Source of the DNA: Gemmatimonadota bacterium
GTDB taxonomy: Bacteria > Gemmatimonadota > Gemmatimonadetes > Longimicrobiales > Gaopeijiaceae
DNA length: 5,885 bases
Assembly: GCA_003567615.1 (NCBI GenBank)
Contig: PWZC01000225.1
Span: 1 to 5,885, forward strand
Reading direction: 5' to 3'
A program made the translations under genes and the position numbers. Of the stretch, positions 4,812 through 5,885 are shown one piece after another. Numbering within the stretch: the stretch's first letter is position 1; the number at the start of each line of letters is the position of its first letter. Below the pieces are notes generated by a model that saw only the letters and a program-made list of their open reading frames with translations, had not been told where the DNA came from and did not search any database.

Positions 4812-5741
4812 ATGAGGATTCAGCTCCTTTCCGGCTTGGCCCTCCTCGTCTCCGGCCTGGTGGCGGTTGGAGCCTGCGAACCGGCGGATGCCGACGCCGG
4901 ACCTGAACCGACGGTGGCACCCGACTCGCTGGCCGAGACGGCGGCCGACTGGCGGATCGCGCGGGAGGCCTTCCTGGGGCTGAGCGCGGCACGGGACCCG
5001 GACGCCGAGCCCGGGTCGGAGGTGGCCCGGGCGGCGCTCCACTTCCTGGGCGCCCCCTACATCCCCGCCACGCTGGAGATCTCCGGTCCGGAGCGGCTGG
5101 TGGTGAAGCTGCGGGGCTTCGACTGCGTGACGCTGGTGGAGCACGCCCTGTCGCTGGCCCGCCTCGCCGCCGAGGCCGATCCCGCCCTGGCGGCCGACGA
5201 GGACCGGTTCCGTGCCCGCTACCGTGCCGAGCTGGCGCGGCTCCGCTACCGGGAGGGCGAGCCTGACGGGTACCTGAGCCGGCTCCACTACTTCACCGAG
5301 TGGTTGGACCGGGGCATCGCCGCCGGCGAACTCCGGGAGGTCACCGGAGAGCTGGGCGGTGTCCCCGATGAGCGCCCCATCCACTTCATGTCGTCCAACA
5401 CCGGAGCGTACCGTCAGCTCGCCGAGGACCCGGAGCTGGTGGCCGAGATCCGCCGCATCGAGGCCCACCTCAGCGCCCGTACTCGCCTGTACATTCCCCA
5501 GGACCGGATTCGCGAGGTGGAAGAAGGGATCCGGGACGGCGACATCATCGCCGCCGTGAGCAACCTGGACGGCCTGGACATCGCCCACACCGGCTTCGCC
5601 CTGCATCAGGGGGGCCGGGTGCACCTCCTCCACGCACCCCTGGTGGGCGACTCGGTGGAGGTCTCGCCCCTGCCCCTGGCCGAGCGGATCCAGGGGATCA
5701 GGAGCCAGATCGGGATCCGGGTGGTGCGTCCGGTGCGCTAG
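4812..5741 (+). CDS. DUF1460 lipoprotein, NlpC/P60-like amidase candidate
   Basis: This 309-aa exported protein belongs, by motif, to the DUF1460 family. Its solved Bacteroidetes members have an NlpC/P60-type cysteine-peptidase fold and are annotated as N-acetylmuramoyl-L-alanine amidase-like, so a role in cell-wall fragment cleavage is likely but unproven. The N terminus is a lipoprotein signal (MRIQLLSGLALLVSGLVAVGAC, written here with its Cys: residue 22 after VGA), followed by an acidic/Pro linker to about 45. Family blocks are FLGAPYIPATLE (78-89), LRGFDCVTLVEHAL (100-113) with the presumed nucleophile C105, YLSRLHYFTEWL (154-165), GDIIAAVSNLDGLDIAHTGFA (243-263) with presumed catalytic H259, and a C-terminal strand IGIRVVRP. 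The ATG at 4812 is chosen because it begins the signal peptide; only a weak CGGAA precedes it. In-frame starts back to 4668 would put about 48 low-complexity residues before the signal. Monocistronic, divergent from the bacilliredoxin operon. Confidence 0.92.
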   Translation: MRIQLLSGLALLVSGLVAVGACEPADADAGPEPTVAPDSLAETAADWRIAREAFLGLSAARDPDAEPGSEVARAALHFLGAPYIPATLEISGPERLVVKLRGFDCVTLVEHALSLARLAAEADPALAADEDRFRARYRAELARLRYREGEPDGYLSRLHYFTEWLDRGIAAGELREVTGELGGVPDERPIHFMSSNTGAYRQLAEDPELVAEIRRIEAHLSARTRLYIPQDRIREVEEGIRDGDIIAAVSNLDGLDIAHTGFALHQGGRVHLLHAPLVGDSVEVSPLPLAERIQGIRSQIGIRVVRPVR

Positions 5742-5756
5742 CCGTCGGCGGAATCC

Positions 5757-5789
5757 GGGGAGCCGAGGCGGCTGGAACCCCTTGCCTTT
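5757..5789 (+). terminator. Possible intrinsic terminator after the DUF1460 gene
   Basis: Sixteen bases past the stop, GGGG (5757-5760) runs directly into AGCCG-agg-CGGCT (5 bp, 3-nt loop). After a 4-nt bulge (GGAA) comes CCCC (5778-5781), followed by TTGCCTTTG. This gives a GC-rich stem followed by a broken T-rich stretch. The position is right; the poor T-run keeps the call tentative. Confidence 0.4.
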
Positions 5790-5796
5790 GCCAAAG
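5786..5796. repeat. Short perfect palindrome CTTTG-C-CAAAG
   Basis: An 11-bp inverted repeat with one central base lies between the DUF1460 gene and the possible next start at 5804. It is one of the few AT-containing palindromes in the window and could be a half of an operator. Symmetry does not extend beyond the 11 bp, so chance is possible. Confidence 0.3.
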
Positions 5797-5803
5797 CGAT
5801 TCC

Positions 5804-5885
5804 ATGGGTGTGGTCAACGTCCCACACCTGCCGTTCACCGGCACCCGGGGCTTGTCCGGGGCGGTGAGGCGAGAGGGCGGAGCCA
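5804..5885 (+). CDS. Possible start of another gene, cut by the window end
   Basis: An ATG at 5804 opens a frame that runs off the right edge after 27 codons (begins MGVVNVPHLPFTG). In this frame roughly 22 of 26 third positions after the start are G or C. One alternative + frame hits a TGA and the other has many A/T third positions, which favours real coding. Against it, no ribosome binding site precedes the ATG, and the same bases form strong inverted repeats that could instead mean a leader or RNA. I do not recognise the protein. Confidence 0.3.
   Translation, partial: MGVVNVPHLPFTGTRGLSGAVRREGGA
5807..5828. repeat. Inverted repeat GGTGTGG-N8-CCACACC
   Basis: A perfect 7-bp stem with an 8-nt loop (TCAACGTC), extendable by two G-U wobbles in RNA. 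No T-run follows, so it is not an intrinsic terminator. It could be an operator, an RNA hairpin, or an accident within a coding start. Confidence 0.4.
5835..5867. repeat. Nested hairpin TCACCG...CGGTGA around CCCGG...CCGGG
   Basis: An outer 6-bp perfect stem (5835-5840 with 5862-5867) encloses, across a 3/1 internal loop, an inner 5-bp stem (5844-5848 with 5856-5860) and a 7-nt loop GGCTTGT. It follows the previous hairpin by 6 nt. The two-level pairing is better than isolated GC-rich chance stems, but its role is unknown. Confidence 0.35.

Noticed and set aside
4590..5633. 347-codon - strand open frame over the DUF1460 gene
   Set aside because: The + strand frame has a lipoprotein signal and DUF1460 motifs, while the antisense product shows no domain and would run into the bacilliredoxin start region.

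Overview
This is a very GC-rich bacterial window (most codons end in G or C), densely packed with seven recognisable genes in three transcription blocks. The gene families point to a Gram-negative-type bacterium with lipoproteins: a BrxA/BrxB bacilliredoxin, an sll1863-type stress coiled-coil protein, a DUF1707/LiaF-like protein and a DUF1460 lipoprotein. With the base composition, this mix would suit Gemmatimonadota or a related high-GC phylum. That assignment is inference, because the window has no rRNA or marker gene.

Block 1 (about 1-3588, + strand) is a three-gene, translationally coupled run: an M20-family metallopeptidase/deacylase (its 5' end may lie outside the window), a YtcJ-like metal-dependent amidohydrolase, and a soluble DUF1707 plus LiaF-C-like protein. 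Both junctions are 4-bp ATGA overlaps, so the three are almost certainly co-expressed. The first two are amide-hydrolysing enzymes that could act in sequence on an N-acylated or amide substrate. The third looks regulatory or envelope-related rather than catalytic.

Block 2 (4614-3602, - strand) converges on block 1 with only 13 bp between the stop codons. It runs bacilliredoxin, then a 69-aa lipoprotein with two extra cysteines, then a 115-aa coiled-coil stress protein. Spacing is tight (3 bp and 26 bp), so it reads as a small redox/stress operon.

Block 3 (4812-5741, + strand) is a lipoprotein of the DUF1460 family (NlpC/P60-like Cys-His fold), divergent from the bacilliredoxin across a 197-bp intergenic region that should hold both promoters. 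After it, 5742-5885 contains several inverted repeats and possibly the first codons of another gene.

I found no mobile element, CRISPR array, tRNA or rRNA, and no clear new defence-type system. The most distinctive points are the coupling of a LiaF-like protein to two hydrolases, the bacilliredoxin/di-cysteine lipoprotein/coiled-coil operon, and the structured tail at the right end.
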